Under the pieces are notes generated by a model. It made no database searches. It saw only the letters and a list, made by a program, of their open reading frames with translations, and was not told the origin of the DNA. Shown here piece after piece: positions 1-14,300 of a DNA stretch of 64,000 nucleotides. Where the stretch lies: contig NW_026947484.1 of assembly GCF_034190915.1 (NCBI RefSeq), positions 185,870,982 to 185,934,981 on the forward strand. The letters are read 5' to 3'. A program made the position numbers and the translations under genes. Source of the stretch: Cavia porcellus. Its lineage: Eukaryota; Chordata; Mammalia; Rodentia; Caviidae. Position 1 is the first letter of the stretch. Each line of letters opens with the position of its first letter.

Positions 1-740
1 TCTGTGTTTATGGAGACCATATGAAAATTGAGTCGAAGCAGCAGCAATATCTGTAACCCTGTTATTTATCTATCTAATTGTCATAGATTCATTTTTCCTG
101 TTTATCACAATTGTCTACTAGGCAAGCCATGTATTTAACACAATAAAACACAAAAAAGTATTAAACATTAGGAGGATAAGAATTTATCACCATCTCAGGG
201 CAGAATTTCACTGGCTTTTACCAACCACCTTGAAGCAGAAATAAAATTAAAAGCAAAAGGCTGCACATAACTCGCTGAATTTTGCAGCAGCTAAGAGGTT
301 TAAATTTTTTTCCTGCTGGATAAAAGACTAGGGAAAAGACAAACTCTTGTTGCTGATGGAAGAGAGACTGTGCAAATGAATTCAAGATCATTCTGTCTTC
401 ATTTAGTTGTTTTTGCCAGAATAATTTATTTTATACTAAAAGTAGTATATTTAGCTTCACACAGCCTTACCCCCTAAGAAGCAAGCTCTATTCTTCAGAA
501 CAGGTGAGATCTTGAAGCATGAGACCATGTAAGCAGGAATTTATGAGTTACACATGGAATAGAGCTTATTTGGATATTTTCTCAATATAAAGCTAGCACT
601 ATTCACTTCACCTAAAGCAGAAGTAGAGAAAGACAGAATCAGACACCTAGTGACTTCTCGCCCAAAGTCATTTCCTTTTAGCATTTTGGGATGATTGATA
701 GGTAGGCAGAAACCAGTTTGTACTTTTGTTTTGTACTTTT

Positions 741-922
741 TGTTTGCTGGTACTAGAGACTGATCCCAGGGCCTTTACACTGAATTATAACACCAATTCC
801 TTTTCAGTTTTTATTCTGAGGCAGGTTCTCACTAAATTATTCAGGCAGGACTTGAACTTCTGAGTCTCCTTCTTCAACTTCCCCAAGTGCTGGGATTGCA
901 GGTATGTGCCACGGAGCCCAAC
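741..922 (-). mobile_element. B1-dID fusion SINE (antisense)
   Basis: Read on the minus strand, it starts with a 7SL-derived B1 head (GGCACATACCTGCAATCCCA) and continues into an ID-related tRNA-like tail whose complement reads CTGGTACTAGAGACTGATCC. This order, B1 then a degenerate ID part, is the arrangement known from several non-murid rodents. It is diverged and has no clear target-site duplication. Confidence 0.65.
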
Positions 923-2451
923 TTACAGTATTATTTTTATCCAGTGAGGTCTACACTTGGGTTTGTGGTCTAAAATGTGGATCTGGGAATTTTTGGAAGC
1001 TTCCAGCCATTGGCATCCACTGTAGCACCATATAAAACAGGATTTAAAAAACCACAAGTCACAAAGTACAATGGAAAATAAAGTCCCACTTTGCCTCACA
1101 GAGTCAAATTGGCCCAGATAAAGGGACAAAATGAGGATTCAAAATGAACTATTTGCTGATTTCAATGGACAGTAATAGTATGTCTTTTCCAGATTCTCAC
1201 TTAAAATACTCCCTTTTTCCTGAATCTCTAACATGTAAGTCCCCAAGTTCCATTCCCAGAGGACCCTGGTAAATCAGATTTATAAATCTGACAAAGTAAA
1301 TCTTGTACACTTTTGATACAAATATACAAAGTAAAGCATAAAAGTCCAACACACATACACAAATACTGTAAATAAGCTAGGTTTACTTTTACAGGTACCA
1401 TAAAATGGAAAGGCAGACACATGAGCTCCTTCGCAACTGTTCACATCAAGGAATGTTCCTAGTTTGACGTCCATTCATGTCTGCGAAAGTTTTCAACTCC
1501 AATGTTCGTAAGTCAGGACTTGTTATATTAAAAAGAAGAAGAAAATAACAAGTCGGCTCCTTCGCAAGAATGAGAGGGTATTGGGGCTGTACAGACAAAA
1601 GACAGCCCAGCTTTAGAAAAAATAACCCTGAGATACATTCAACTGAACATTAAAAATTCAACAGACCTGCCGTGAGGGCAAGAGCAGACTTCATCCAGAA
1701 ATATTAAAGCTAAGGACACCGTCTCTCCCTGGTAGGAAAGGAGAAATGTTTTCCAAAACAATAAAAACTACCTTTATTGTTCTTCCTAAATCAGCAAATG
1801 ACTGCCCAGGAAAACGTGGATTCATGTGAATATAAAATGGGTAACAATGCAGAGGATTTTAATTAGCAGACATTTTAGAGATAAAACTTCTCAAAAGAAA
1901 AACCTCAGAAATATAATAGTCTGGGCAGAACTGAGTTTCCTACAGGTCCACATATTTCCAGATAGAAAATGCAACAAGAATAATACCCCTGTTTATCTTA
2001 GAAATAGAAATTTACAATAAGATGTAGAATTGTTCTGTGTAAGAACTGTATTGTATAAGTACATTAAAATTTCTCTATAAGAAATAGTCATATTACCAAA
2101 TTGGAAGATTAAATTTTCAGGGATGTCAAAATTTTCTTGGTTATATTTAAGAGGCTGGTTAAACTTAAGAAAGGAAAAAAAAAGGAAAGCCAGTCTACTC
2201 AAAAGTCCCAATGGGATTTTCATAATTTTTATTTAGTTACTGCTGAATCATGTTCTTATACGTGTTTTGGTTATATGTTTATATATACCAATCTTTAAAA
2301 AAGACTCAGAGGATTTGTTCTTCTCTAGACATTTGAGATACTTACTATTAGTAAGGCTCACTGGCCACTCTGCACAAGTCAGGCACTATTGCCAACAAAG
2401 TTAATACCTCCCCCATTAAGCAGTTATGGGAACTAAATGAAATAATCCGAG

Positions 2452-2812
2452 TGTGTTAGTCCGTTTTCTGTTACTGTGCCAAAATGCCTAGCACAAAAAT
2501 TTAAAAAGAAAAAAGATTTATCTTGGCTCATGGTTTCAGATGCTTCAGTCCATGATCTTTTGAAACTATGTTTTGGGATCATGATGAGACACAGCATCAC
2601 GGTAGAGAGCACACCATGACACAGAGCTCCTCATCTCCCCATAGTGGGGAAGGAACCAGAGAGACAGGACAGGCAGGAATCCTAGTGAGCCCACCTCCAG
2701 GAGCCTCACTCCCTTCCATTTGGACCTCCCTCCTAAACTTCCCAACAAAGCCATCAGTTCAAGACCCTGCTTTAAAAACAAGAGACTTTGGGAGTCATTC
2801 AACACAGCATTA
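2452..2812 (-). mobile_element. MaLR-type LTR (ERVL-MaLR class), antisense
   Basis: The + strand begins TGTTAGTCCGTTTTCTGTTA and continues through GGCTCATGGTTTCAGATGCT, the complement of the 3' end of a widespread mammalian MaLR LTR. It ends in a degenerate CATTCAACACAGCA. It appears to be a solo LTR, with no adjacent internal sequence recognised. The element at 31072-31416 looks like the same family in opposite orientation. Confidence 0.6.
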
Positions 2813-3614
2813 ACTAAAGCACCTTGTGTATCTGACACCAAGAAGGCACAAAATAATAATAATTACAATTCTTGTCAAGTTTGAGTACCAATGATGTGTT
2901 TCTTGTCCATGAACAGCAGATTGTCATGTGCATTTTAAGCTTCATTTCTTGCTTCTTTTTGTTTGTTTCTCATAGCTCCTATTTTTAATTATGGCATATA
3001 TTATGTCATATATTTTTGTGACCTTTGAACTGCTTTAAATCTTTTTGAGAAGCAAGTAAGGATATATTAAGCAAAGTTAAAACCAAATAAAAAATAATTA
3101 TGAATGGCAATTCAGAAAAAAAATGTCAATCAAAAAATAAATTTTATTTACGGTCAAAGAAATATTAATGAAAACAGCAGTAATTAAAGTATATGTTTAC
3201 ACGTCACATTATAAATTTTTTAATAGTTCTCAATATTGGCATCACAGCAAGACAAACCCCAATATACAGCACTATTGGAAAACAAGTTTTTGATATACCC
3301 ATAAATTAGTTTAGTCATTTGTTATCAAGAGACTTAAAAGGGTTGATCCCATTGACTTCCCTTGCTAGGAATCTTTGACTTCCATTCCTAGGAATCTGTC
3401 CAAGTTAAATAACTAAACGTGCATGCAGCAATTTATTGTAAAGATGCACTGCAGGCTTACTCAACATTGCAGAAACTTGGGAACCATATAAAGGCTCAGT
3501 ATAATTAAGAGGTATAATTTACCTACGTGCTATAACAAAACAGCCTGAAAAATGATTCTGAGCCTTTGAAGATGTTAAAAATCAAAATATAATGCTAAAT
3601 GAAAAGCCAGGTTA

Positions 3615-3945
3615 TTTTGATAGGAATTGCATTAAACTTTTATATTGCCCTTGGTAGTGTGGCTGTTTTGACACTATTGATTCTGCCTATTCAGGAACAA
3701 GAGATGCCATTTACTTATCAAAATTCCTCTTCAATCCCTTTCTTCAAGTACCATAGTTTTTATTTCGGACTACCATAGTTTTCCTTGATATGCTTGATTC
3801 CTTGGTATTTAACTTTTGTAAGCTATCATAAATGGTATTGTTTTCCTGATATTTTCACCCTGGGACCATCACTGACTATTGATTTTTTTATGAGTTGATT
3901 TTGTATCTTGCCATTTTGCTAAATTTATTACCTCTATAAGCCATG
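3615..3945 (-). mobile_element. Ancient L1 ORF2 fragment (antisense)
   Basis: Sequence such as TTGATAGGAATTGCATTAAA and the following GGTAGTGTGGCTGTTTTGAC matches the complement of the mammalian L1 ORF2 region. It is heavily diverged, with no open frame. Confidence 0.6.
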
Positions 3946-4387
3946 AGTTTACAAACATTGAAAGTGCAAATTCATTTTATTATATTGATAACTTTATATA
4001 TATTGAACTTTTCATAATAAAAAAATGCACCTACTTCGTTTAAGAAAAAGAGAAATTGATAATCCAGGCTACGAAATCATGTACTACATTTCCAGTTTTG
4101 TAGTATACATATGTACTTACATGCTACAAATAGAAACAAATAGAAGGGAATTAAGCACAATGTATATACCACAATACAGAAAATATCACAGCTCTGTTAT
4201 CTGGGTGGTGTACTTACGAGAAATATCTATTGCATTACTTCTATATTATCTACAATGCCTCCTATATTACCTATGCAATTGGAAAGTACTCTGATAAACC
4301 AAGTAAGAATGAAACAATAGTTATGGCATCAGTGAAATGTACTGCACATAGAATGATCAGTTTTCTAGTGTTGAAAACACTGATATT

Positions 4388-4460
4388 GGGCCAGGGTTTT
4401 AGCTCAGCGGTGTAAGCGCCTGTTTGGCAAACGTGAGATCGTGAGTTCAATCCCTTGTAC

Positions 4461-4489
<29 letters not shown>
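4388..4489 (+). mobile_element. tRNA-type SINE with intact target-site duplication
   Basis: A-box-like TTTAGCTCAGCGGTGTAAG and B-box-like GTGAGTTCAATCCC regions are followed by a ~29-base poly(A). The 10-bp target-site duplication CACTGATATT flanks it at 4378-4387 and 4491-4500. The perfect duplication and long tail suggest a fairly recent insertion. Confidence 0.85.
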
Positions 4490-4491
<2 letters not shown>

Positions 4492-4591
4492 ACTGATATT
4501 TCCACAGTGAAATGTTTACATTTTAAGTGCACCTGATTTCTGAAAACAAAGTTTTATTCCTGCCAGGTTACTGCTTTTATAGGACTTAATA

Positions 4592-4672
4592 GGCCAGGGA
4601 TATGATTCAGCAGCACAGCATCTGCCTGGCAAGTGTGAGGTCATGAGTTTGATTTCCAGTACCAAAAGCAAA
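4592..4672 (+). mobile_element. tRNA-type SINE, same family as 4388-4489
   Basis: Contains GGCCAGGGATATGATTCAGC and TCATGAGTTTGATTTCCAGT, a diverged copy lying about 100 bp from the previous one. Its tail is short and mixed. Confidence 0.75.
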
Positions 4673-5737
4673 TGTAGGATCAAGGAATTAAAAACTGTAA
4701 TTCTTATGCTATGTATTATTAATTATCCCACCTCATTCTCCTTACCACTGTGTTCTTAGAACCCAGCATAGGGTTCGGTGAGCAGTTAGTATTCAGCAAA
4801 TTTGCTCAATTAATTAATGAATTAAAAATAAAAACATCATTGGATAATGGCATACTATTTTGCAGTGATCAATTTAAAATCATTGCTTTTAATATATGAT
4901 TTTTCAAAATCTATTTCATACAAGATGGTATGGAGCAAGTAGGGAACTTCATTCAGTAAGGAACAATGTAATGTCCCTTACTGTAATTATACAAAGAGCA
5001 CAGTTGTGGTATTGGGAAGATATATTTGATATCTGATTTAATTGCATGTTAGATGTGTGAAGTTTAGCATGCTACCGAGCCACTCGTGGCTTCCGTGTCT
5101 TCATTTGAGAAAAGTAAAGGATATCATCGTTGTGCAATATCCAGACAGTGTTCTGGTTTCATCAACCACTAAATTATAAACTCCGTAATGACAGACCAAA
5201 GCTGTCCTATGCATCTATAATGTTAGGACCTAAGTGTATAGCAACTGCTCACTCAGTAAAGTACTGGGTAAATAAATGAATGTGATGATAACGTCAAACA
5301 GAGGTGGCCACCGTGAACACTATAAGACAGAGGAAGAGGGTGAGTCCACCTCTTATTTGCAGTTGGAGAGTGCAGCCCAGTGAGTTCCAAATTATGTCCA
5401 AGGGTGACCTAGAATGTTTAAGCCCAGAGATTGTATATCAGAAGACTATCAAAGCAAAGGAAACCTAAGACCATAATACCCACATTGGAGCCAAGGGTCA
5501 GGTAAGTGGACTCTGAATAGGAAGGGGATCCGAGAAAACAGCAGGAAGATAATGCTGCTCCAGCCCAGGGTGAAGATAATGCTAACTCCAGCCCGGGTGG
5601 GGGGAATTCTGGGTCCTCAACAGTAGAGTTGGGTAAAACTATTTAGTGGTCCAGTGTGTATTAGACAAACAGTTCATAACAATTAATAGGTGTTAGGAAA
5701 AGTCATTCTATTGCAGAATGTTTACCAATCCAAAGAC

Positions 5738-5813
5738 TTTTTTCACGGGATCGAACTCACGATCTCGTGCTTGCCACACGGGCATTTATACCGCTTTGCT
5801 AAATCCCCAGCTG
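5738..5813 (-). mobile_element. tRNA-type SINE (antisense)
   Basis: The + strand reads ACGGGATCGAACTCACGATC and ends CTAAATCCCCAGC, the complement of the same tRNA-like SINE, with a short T tract at its left end. Confidence 0.75.
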
Positions 5814-8029
5814 GTCAACGATATTTTTAGAAGTTATCAAGACTTTCCTAGTTTATGCTGATAAATGGAAAACAAAACAAATGAGCGTGTGCTCACCTAC
5901 TTCTGAAGTAATTCTCAGATGGCATCTTTACAGAATTTTTTTAAATAACTGCAGTTTTATTACTTTCAGATAAATACAATAATTCATACTAACTACAGCA
6001 AAACATTTCCAATTAGACACCCTGCTGAGTTTGCTTTAATGAATGTCTAAGATCCTTTGCATCATTTGAATACAAACAGAAAATGTGCCAACATTTTGCA
6101 AACCTTTCTCCTAAACTAGGGGAAAATGGTTTATAATTTTGTTTCCATTATTAACCTTCTTAGCAAAAACTCTCTATGCAAAATACTTTCTATACTATGA
6201 TTATGCTGTATCTATAAATATTTACATACATACTGTGCAGTTAGAAACAATTATAGTTATGAATGTCTATTGATCATGATCATATTCATACTTTTATATT
6301 ATTTTAAAAATTAATGCAGGCTAAATAGACACACATATTTGGAATTATGGAGTTAAATAAATGATCATTTTCCCTGTGGAGAACCTTATTTTCATGCTCA
6401 GTAAATATTTACGTGTATATGAAGGCATTACAGGCAGTCTGCCAAAAGGGCTCTTTTTGTGTCTAAAACATACATTTTAGATTTTCAAACACAGTGTAAA
6501 CTAAGTCGAATACTGGGCTTCTATGATTTAGCCTCAAATGGATATTTTGATTCTTAATCAGATCAGAAACCAGTATGATTCAATCACTGCTATGTTCAGT
6601 GGAAAGGCAGGGATCCTAACTGAATTCATCTCCATTGTGAACTCAGTCTAGGAAGTCTGGTCAGTCAAGGCTTAATTTTCCAAAATGCAACTAGATGTAA
6701 ACATGCTCTAGTCAATTGCACAGACAAATGTATCATAATTATTTTTAGTTTAAATTTAGAAAAACTCTTTTTCAGAATCCATTAATATTTTCAAACTCAA
6801 GGTTTGAACTGAGCACAGTATGTAATCAGGAAACTGGTGTCTAAAAAATGACAAAACAAAGAAAACTTTAACAATCCAACTAAAAAAGAACCTACCAATG
6901 TTTACTTAAATTGTATTCCAACAAGTGATTTTGCCAAGTGTGATCTATAAAGATATAGAATTAATGGGAATCAATCAAATAAGTGATTATAGGTAGATAG
7001 CAAGGGATTATAGGTGGGTAGGTATGTGTATCTCCTGTGGTTTGTGTGCTTAAAATGATAATTAGTCAACATTTCAAAGATTAGACAAGACTGGCTTTCT
7101 TTATAGAAAGATGATAAATATAACTTCAGGGACAGGAATTTAAAATATCAGTGTCATAAATGATAACAATAACGTGTAGTAGATACCTACTATGTTCCAG
7201 GAATTCTATCTGATTTAAATGTATTTTTCTCATTTACACTTTACTGCATCCATACAGATTTTTTAAACTTTATTCCTGCTTAGTATTTTTCACCTACACA
7301 GGCAATAAGAATGTTCTTCTCAACCTGAATTACTCCAGAGCTTTCCCTATTTCTGGACTTAGGCTGGGAAAGTGTCTAAGATCGCAAAGAAGATTCAAGG
7401 GCAGAGATTGCTGCTGGGGCTGTGACATTTGAATTTGTGCACACAGAGTAGATGATTCAGTAGGGGATGAAGAAGCAAGAGAGACACAGACCTAGGAGCG
7501 ATTAACTCGCATTACTCTGCCACCACCACCATTATCATCACCACCACCCTGCCTAGAGAAGTACTGAATCAGGAATGTAGCCCTCAGGCTACTTCATAAA
7601 CTAAAAAGAAGTCATTTATCTGCATAGTGATTTATCAGCATAGTGTCTTCAATCCACCACCACTGTGGCCTGCTGACACCATCTGAAATGCTCTCCCACT
7701 CCCATGCCACCACTCCCTGTGAAATAGTAGCTCCCTTCTCCTGTTCCCTGCAGTTTATCATCTCCAAATAAAGCTAGAACATCTGAGGATGGACTGTGGT
7801 GCCACTTAGCTCTACACACGGTTCCCTCCGAGTGGTACTCCACCCAGCTTCAACAGTGTTTATGCTGAGCTCACATAAATTTTGTTCAATAGTCAATTGC
7901 AATGAAAAGGGCAGAAATGATCTCTAGTTATAAAAAGCAGATTTGTAAGCACAAAGTAAGATGCGTTTCTTCATTGGAATATAGTATTGCTGTTAAGAAC
8001 ACTGAAAAAATTTTACAAAGTGGGTTATA

Positions 8030-8111
8030 GGGCTGGGGCTATAGCTCAGTGATAGAGTGCTGGTCACACTTGTTTAAGACCATGGGTTTTATCTCTAGTA
8101 CCACAACAAAA
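8030..8111 (+). mobile_element. ID-like tRNA SINE
   Basis: Starts GGGCTGGGGCTATAGCTCAG and continues GATAGAGTGCTGG, closer to the rodent ID (tRNA-Ala-related) consensus than the neighbouring family. It ends in ACCACAACAAAACA. Confidence 0.7.
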
Positions 8112-9959
8112 CATAGATTATACAAAATATGAACATAAAATAATATGTAAAATCATCTAAGATTTTTATTTTATTCAAATGTTACTTATGCAAAATGACT
8201 TGCTCCTAGAATACAAAGATATCAGGGTTACTTCATGACTTTTTTCCTGCCACAGACACTGGGAACTCACTTGACAGTTTATTGTTCATATTAAGAAACT
8301 TTCTTTAAAAGACTCCTCCATATACTGCATACATTTCAAAATAAGACAATGTTTCCTGAAAGAGGTAAGACTTCTGTTAGCTTCCTGTATGGGTTCTTGA
8401 TTTACTCTAGATGATTCTGATTGCATTGAAAGCAGACAACTATGTACCAAACAATCTGAAGCTTTGTAGGGAGAAGACAACATCCCTCAGATTTATGAAA
8501 AAAGAGACCAAGGTGGAAGGCAGCCACTACAATTCCTGCCCACACTCATCTCCTTGTCACTCCCTCTGTCTCATAGCTCAGGCTGCTTCTCCTTCAGGTT
8601 CCAGTAATGTGCCTTTCCTCACCTTTCCTCTATCTAAGCTCGAGCCCTATTCTCATTCAGAGAAAATCTATAATACTCTATTAGATCCATCTCAAAAGTG
8701 TAGTCCAAAGAACAGTAGTTTTGGTATTTTCAGGAGTTTGTTAGAAATGGGGAATCTCAAATCCTAACTAGACCTACTGAAACAGAATCTGCAGGATTAA
8801 AAAGACCTTGAGTGTTTCATTTATGTTACACAATCTGAAAATGACTGCTATTGGTCAGTCCCCACAAGCCAGGATCCGAAGTTCCTCTTGCTCCTGATGT
8901 CACTCTTACCTCTTACCCCTGGATCCATGTCATTTACTAAAATTAAACCTTACCTTACACCTTAGAATTGGTTTTATGAAATATTAACAAACACAATGTT
9001 GCATAAATTCCATACTGTCATTCTGCTTCCCTCTGGCACCCTACCAGCATCTGAGATCTAACTTACCAACTACAATATTAGCCCAGCTTATTAACATCTT
9101 AGTAGTGAACCTAAACACTTCTCTTTTTTCATTATCCACCCATAACTCTCCCACCTTTTTGTTCAACTGACCTATTCTTCTGTGCCTCTTAATGAAACCA
9201 GCAAAACATTCTCCTATTAAAGAATTTCAGAAAAAGATTCCACTTTTAAGGCTTTTTATTCTTGCTCATTTCTCTAGTGATAATAACCAGCTTTATCCAG
9301 TCTTTGTTGAACAATTATTAACCCATTTCTCATCTTGCTTTTCACATTTTGTAAATCAATTGATGGAGCACTGTTTCTAGCTCCCCTAGAGAGAGGAAAG
9401 GTGCTGCCCCGAGATTTACCTCGTTTTACCGTCACCACACTTTGACCTGGCTTCTGATCCACAGCTGAATGCTGAAAGATGAAAAAGTGTTACACATCAG
9501 AAAAAGAAGCTTTTAATCTTAAGCTAGTGATTTCCTTTCCATTTTTGCATGCTTTTAAGAACAGAATTTTTGATTTGTATGACAAATCATTAATAATGAC
9601 ACATGTCATTTGTAAAGTCCTCCTTGCCTCCCAAATGCCTTCCTTCAGAACCCCAGGTAATAAGTCACATCTTCATGAAGCAGAAAAGGTATGTGAGAGT
9701 GAAGGAGATTGGAATTCAGAGGAATGCAGCAATTTTTTGGAAGTAAAATTTCAATTTATATCCATTCCTAATTTCAGATCCATCACAGCCTCCAGTACGA
9801 TGCGCTGCTTTGCATTAAATGATATTCAAAATGATATAACGAATGCAGTAGTAGGGATGCTTACAGTTCCCAAAGCTTTGCTTAGTGTTTCAAGAATGTT
9901 GATTGAGAAAAATGATTATCAGAAGATACAGGACACTCATATGTTCATTTAGATATTGC

Positions 9960-10130
9960 TAATGCACATTTAGCACTTGTGACTTGCCACACATTTTTAG
10001 ATGCTTTAACATTCATGACGCTAAATACTTCTCAGGTCAAGTATGAAATCAAGCAGTCTGTGCAGTGAGAACCAAGCTGAAGTTCAAGAATGCAGAATAT
10101 ATTTTGCTTTGTGTCACATACCAAATAACT
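9960..10130 (-). repeat. MIR-like ancient SINE (antisense, weak)
   Basis: TAACATTCATGACGCTAAAT followed by diverged sequence resembles the complement of the MIR 3' half. The similarity is low. Confidence 0.3.
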
Positions 10131-10394
10131 AATAGGCAGCAAGGGCTCTCAGGATTATAATTTCAACCCAAGTTTCTGGTAATTGCATGAAATCCTTGAG
10201 TGGTTTATGACATCATAAGGTGAAATTATAGCTCCCCAAGGACAAAAGTTGTTGAAAAGTTTTCAGACATTGAGAACCATAACTAGCCTGTCCTCTACAG
10301 CAATTATAGGAAAAACTATATTAAATGTGTACTCATATTGACTAATGACTTTAAACATAGAAATTATTTTTCAAATAAGAATGTGAAGCAGGCA

Positions 10395-10690
10395 ATTCAT
10401 TCATCCATCCACTCCGTAAATATGTATAAGCCACCAATATGTCTGGGTCTAAGACAGGATTATAGGAGTCAGCTCTCTAATACCACCCTCAAAGAACTTT
10501 CATATCAGTGAGAGAATTGGACATGAAATGATCACATTGTGAGACAAGTGTTAAGGTAATGATCAGAATGCTGTGCCAGATGTATTAGCAGGAACTGACA
10601 GGCTTGAGAAGGGGAAGGGACAATACCATCAGAGGAAGCCTCCTTGGGGAAGAAAACACAGACTGAATTCTGAATCGTGAATCAAAATCA
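10395..10690. repeat. Ancient mammalian interspersed repeat, family uncertain
   Basis: Begins with a CATTCATCCATCCACTCC-like stretch and later has GAGGAAGCCTCCTTGGGGAA. These resemble a widespread old mammalian repeat that starts with CATTCATTCAACAAATATTT. I cannot name the family. A similar start occurs at 57345. Confidence 0.35.
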
Positions 10691-11354
10691 TGAGTAAAAT
10701 AAGAAAGCTCATTCTTAGCAAGCAGGTAAATGAAATGAGAAGAAAATAAAGAGACTGTGGAAAAATATGGAGTTCTGACTTCCCTCGAACTGGCAGGAAA
10801 ATCTATGTATGTAACCTAAAGGAAATTTGGAATCAGAAAGTAATGTGTGTTGTAGGCACCAAGATAGAAGAGTGCTAAGCAGCAGAGAAAGAGCCTCTCT
10901 GAGTGTGCCAATAAGACACAGGAATATAGCCACATGAGGAAAACAAGGCGGAAAGAAGTGGGTCTCTTGGATCCAGGAAAGATCTGAAGTGCACATTGAC
11001 ACCCACAAAAAGAATAAAGAGAGAAACTTCAACAAAGAAGAGGTAGATGGTGGCGTCCTTTCTCTGAGATGCAACTCACTGTGCAAGAGGAGCAATTCAA
11101 GCCTGTAGACATACAGTGACTGCTGCTGACCCCAGAGTCCTCCATGGAGAGATGCAACAGTAGAGAGGAGCAGCATACATGAAGGACTGAGCTACCTGGT
11201 GGTGAGCACTGAGGGCTTAATCATCCTGCGTGAAAGAGTGATCAGCTAGGAACCATGTTGGAAAGGGCACATTTAAGCTCACAATTCAGAGTGGTTGCTG
11301 ACTCCAAAGCAGTTCCTAGCTGGGCTCAGCTTAAAGAACAAACTAGACAGCTTC

Positions 11355-14300
11355 TGCAACTGAATAATAATGACAATACAACATATCACAATGTATGGGA
11401 TTCAATGAAAGCAGTCCTAAGAGGGAAACTATAGCAGTGAATATCCATATTAAGAAAACAGAGTAAGCACAAATAAACAACCTAATGGTGAACCTCAAGC
11501 TTCTATAAAAAGAAAACCAGGCTAAGCCAAAATATTATATGAAGGAGGAAATTATAAAGATCAGAACAGAAATTAATGTATTGGAGACTAAGAAAACAAT
11601 ACAAACAACCAATGAACTGAACAGTTAGTTCTTAGAATGATTAAATAAAATTGACAAACCCTTATCCAACTTTATCCCAAATAAAGTCAAGAAAAAACTC
11701 CAATTCACCATAATTAGGAATGAAAAGGTTAAAATCACAATGGACCCTGCAGAAATCCAGAACACCTACACCTACTTTGAAAGTATGTTTTATAGTAAGG
11801 TGGAAAGAAGAAATGAATGGATTCCTAGACACATATGAATGCCCAAAGCTGAATGAAAAAGATATAAAAACTAGATAAATTAATATCAATGAAGTCAAAG
11901 ATGTAATTAAAAAACCTACCAACAAAGAAAAGTCTAGTTCCTGAAAAGTTCACTGCTGAACCCTACAAGACATTTAAATAAACACTAACACCACTACTTC
12001 TCAAAATCTTTAATGAAATTGAAATGGAAGAAATACTCCCAGATTCATTCCTGGAACCAAGAATTACCCTGATACCAAAACCAGAAAATAACCCAACTAA
12101 GAAAGAGAATTACAATCTCCTTAATGATCATAGATGCAAAACTCCTCAATAAGATACTGGCAACCAGAATGCAAAAAATCATCAAGATTATACACTATGA
12201 CCAAGTGAGATTCATTCAAAGGGTGTAGAGATAGTTCAACATAAGTAAATAAAAAATGTAATAGGAATATTAACAGAGCCAAGAACAAAAATCGTGATCT
12301 TCTCAGCAGCTGAAGAAAAAACTTCTGAGAAAGTCCAGAACTCATTTATGATAAAAAAAAAAACTTATAGCACATTGGAATAGATGATCTTTATCTCAAT
12401 CTGATAAAAGTCATCTATGACAAACCAACAGTCAACATCATACTAAATACTCAAGAACTGAAAGTTTTCACTCTAAAATCAGGAACAAGACAAGGATGTC
12501 CACTGTCTCCACTGTTATTCAGCATAGTACTGGAAGTTTTAGCTGAAGCAATTACACAAGAGAAAGAAATAAAAGGAATAAATAGGAAAAGAAGAAGTTA
12601 AATTATCATTATTTTCAGATGACATGATGCTTTATATAGAAAATCCCAAAACTCCACTAAAAATTACTATATTTAATAAGCAAATTTAGCAGCATAGTTG
12701 TATACAAAGTAAACACTCAGAAAATCAATAGCTTTCCAGTACATGAATAACAAACTCACAGAGAGAGAAACTATGGAAACAACACCTTTCATAAGAGCAT
12801 ACAAAAAAAGAAATACTTAGGAATCATTCTATAAAAGACTTCTACACTGAAAACTACAGTCCTCTGAAAAAGGAGATTGAAAGGGACATCAGAAAATGAA
12901 AAGATATCCCTTGCTTTTAGGGAAGAAGAACCAATATATTGAAAACATCCATACTTCCAAAACTGTTATACAGAGTTAATGGAATTCAAATCAAAATACC
13001 AACAGCATATCTCACAGAATTAGGAAAACAATACTAAAATTAATTTGGAACCAGAAGATATCTAAAATAGTAAAGGCAATTCTGGGCAGAAAAGGCAAAG
13101 CAGGGCATACCACCATCCCTTACTTGAAATTGTACTGTGATAAAAATTTCATGGTATTGGCAAAAAAGAGACCCAAAGATCAATGGAACAGACATACTGA
13201 GCTACTTATTTTTAACAAAAGTTCCAAACACATTCATTGGAAGAAAAATAGTCTCTTTAATCAGTGGCACTGAAAAAAACTGCCTTTGCACATGCCAAAG
13301 ATTATAATTAGACCCATAACTTTCACCATGCACTCAAATAAATTTGAAATGGATCAAAGATCTAAATATTACAACAGAAACATTAAATCTTCTGGAAGAT
13401 ACAGGATGTAAAACTCGAAAACATTGGTATAAGCAAAGATTTTATGAAAAAAATCCCAACTGCACAGGAACTATTACAAAGAATCAACAACTGGGATCTC
13501 ATTTTATAAAAAGCTTTTGCACAGCTAGAAAAGCCACCAACAGAGTGAAGATACAACACACAATGGGGAAAAAATGTTTGCCAGCTGTTCCTCAGACAAA
13601 GGATTACTATCAAGAACATATAAAGAACTCAAAAAATCAAACCTTCAAAATTTAAAGACCCAATCCAAAAATGAACATCTAAGATGAATATACACTTCTC
13701 AGATGAAGAAATACAAACAATAAGTAAATATATGAAAAAATATTCAACATCACTAATCATTTGAGAGATGCAAATTAAAACAACACTGAGATTCCATTTC
13801 AATCCAGAAAAAAATAGCTATAATAAAAAAAGTCAACCAATAATAAAAAAAGTCAACCAATAACAAATTCTGGAGGGCATATGGGGGAAAAGGAACTTTT
13901 CTCCACTATTAGTAGGAATGTAGACTGGAGCAACCACTCAGTGTGGAGATTCCTCAGCAAACTAGGATAGAAGATCCCATTTGACTCAGCTATTCCCCTT
14001 TTGGATATCTTCCGAGAACTGAAAATATTATACCACACCAATACATGTGCACCCATAATTATAGCAACACAATTTATAATAGCTAGATCTTGGAAACAAT
14101 CCAAATTCCCATCAATCAAGGAATTGATAAAAAGGATGAGATATTTTTATACAACAAAGTACTACCCAGATATAAAGAAGGATAAATGGGTGCAATTCAA
14201 GACCATACTCGTAAGTGAAATAAACCAGATGCACACATGCAAACATCGTATTGTTTCCCTAGTGTGAGAAGCTGAAAGTATAAATAAGATCCAAAATATA

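Noticed and set aside
4461..4489. Poly(A) tracts here and at 54466, 55489 and 56506 as ends of processed pseudogenes
   Set aside because: The first is a SINE tail. For the others no retro-copied coding sequence is recognisable upstream.
9479..9952. 157-codon open frame on the + strand
   Set aside because: The longest frame outside repeats, but its product matches no family I know. It has no promoter, splice context or codon bias and sits in AT-rich intron; a frame of this length is plausible by chance in 64 kb.
13344..13655. 103-codon + frame as a gene
   Set aside because: It is the C-terminal part of a decayed L1 ORF2.
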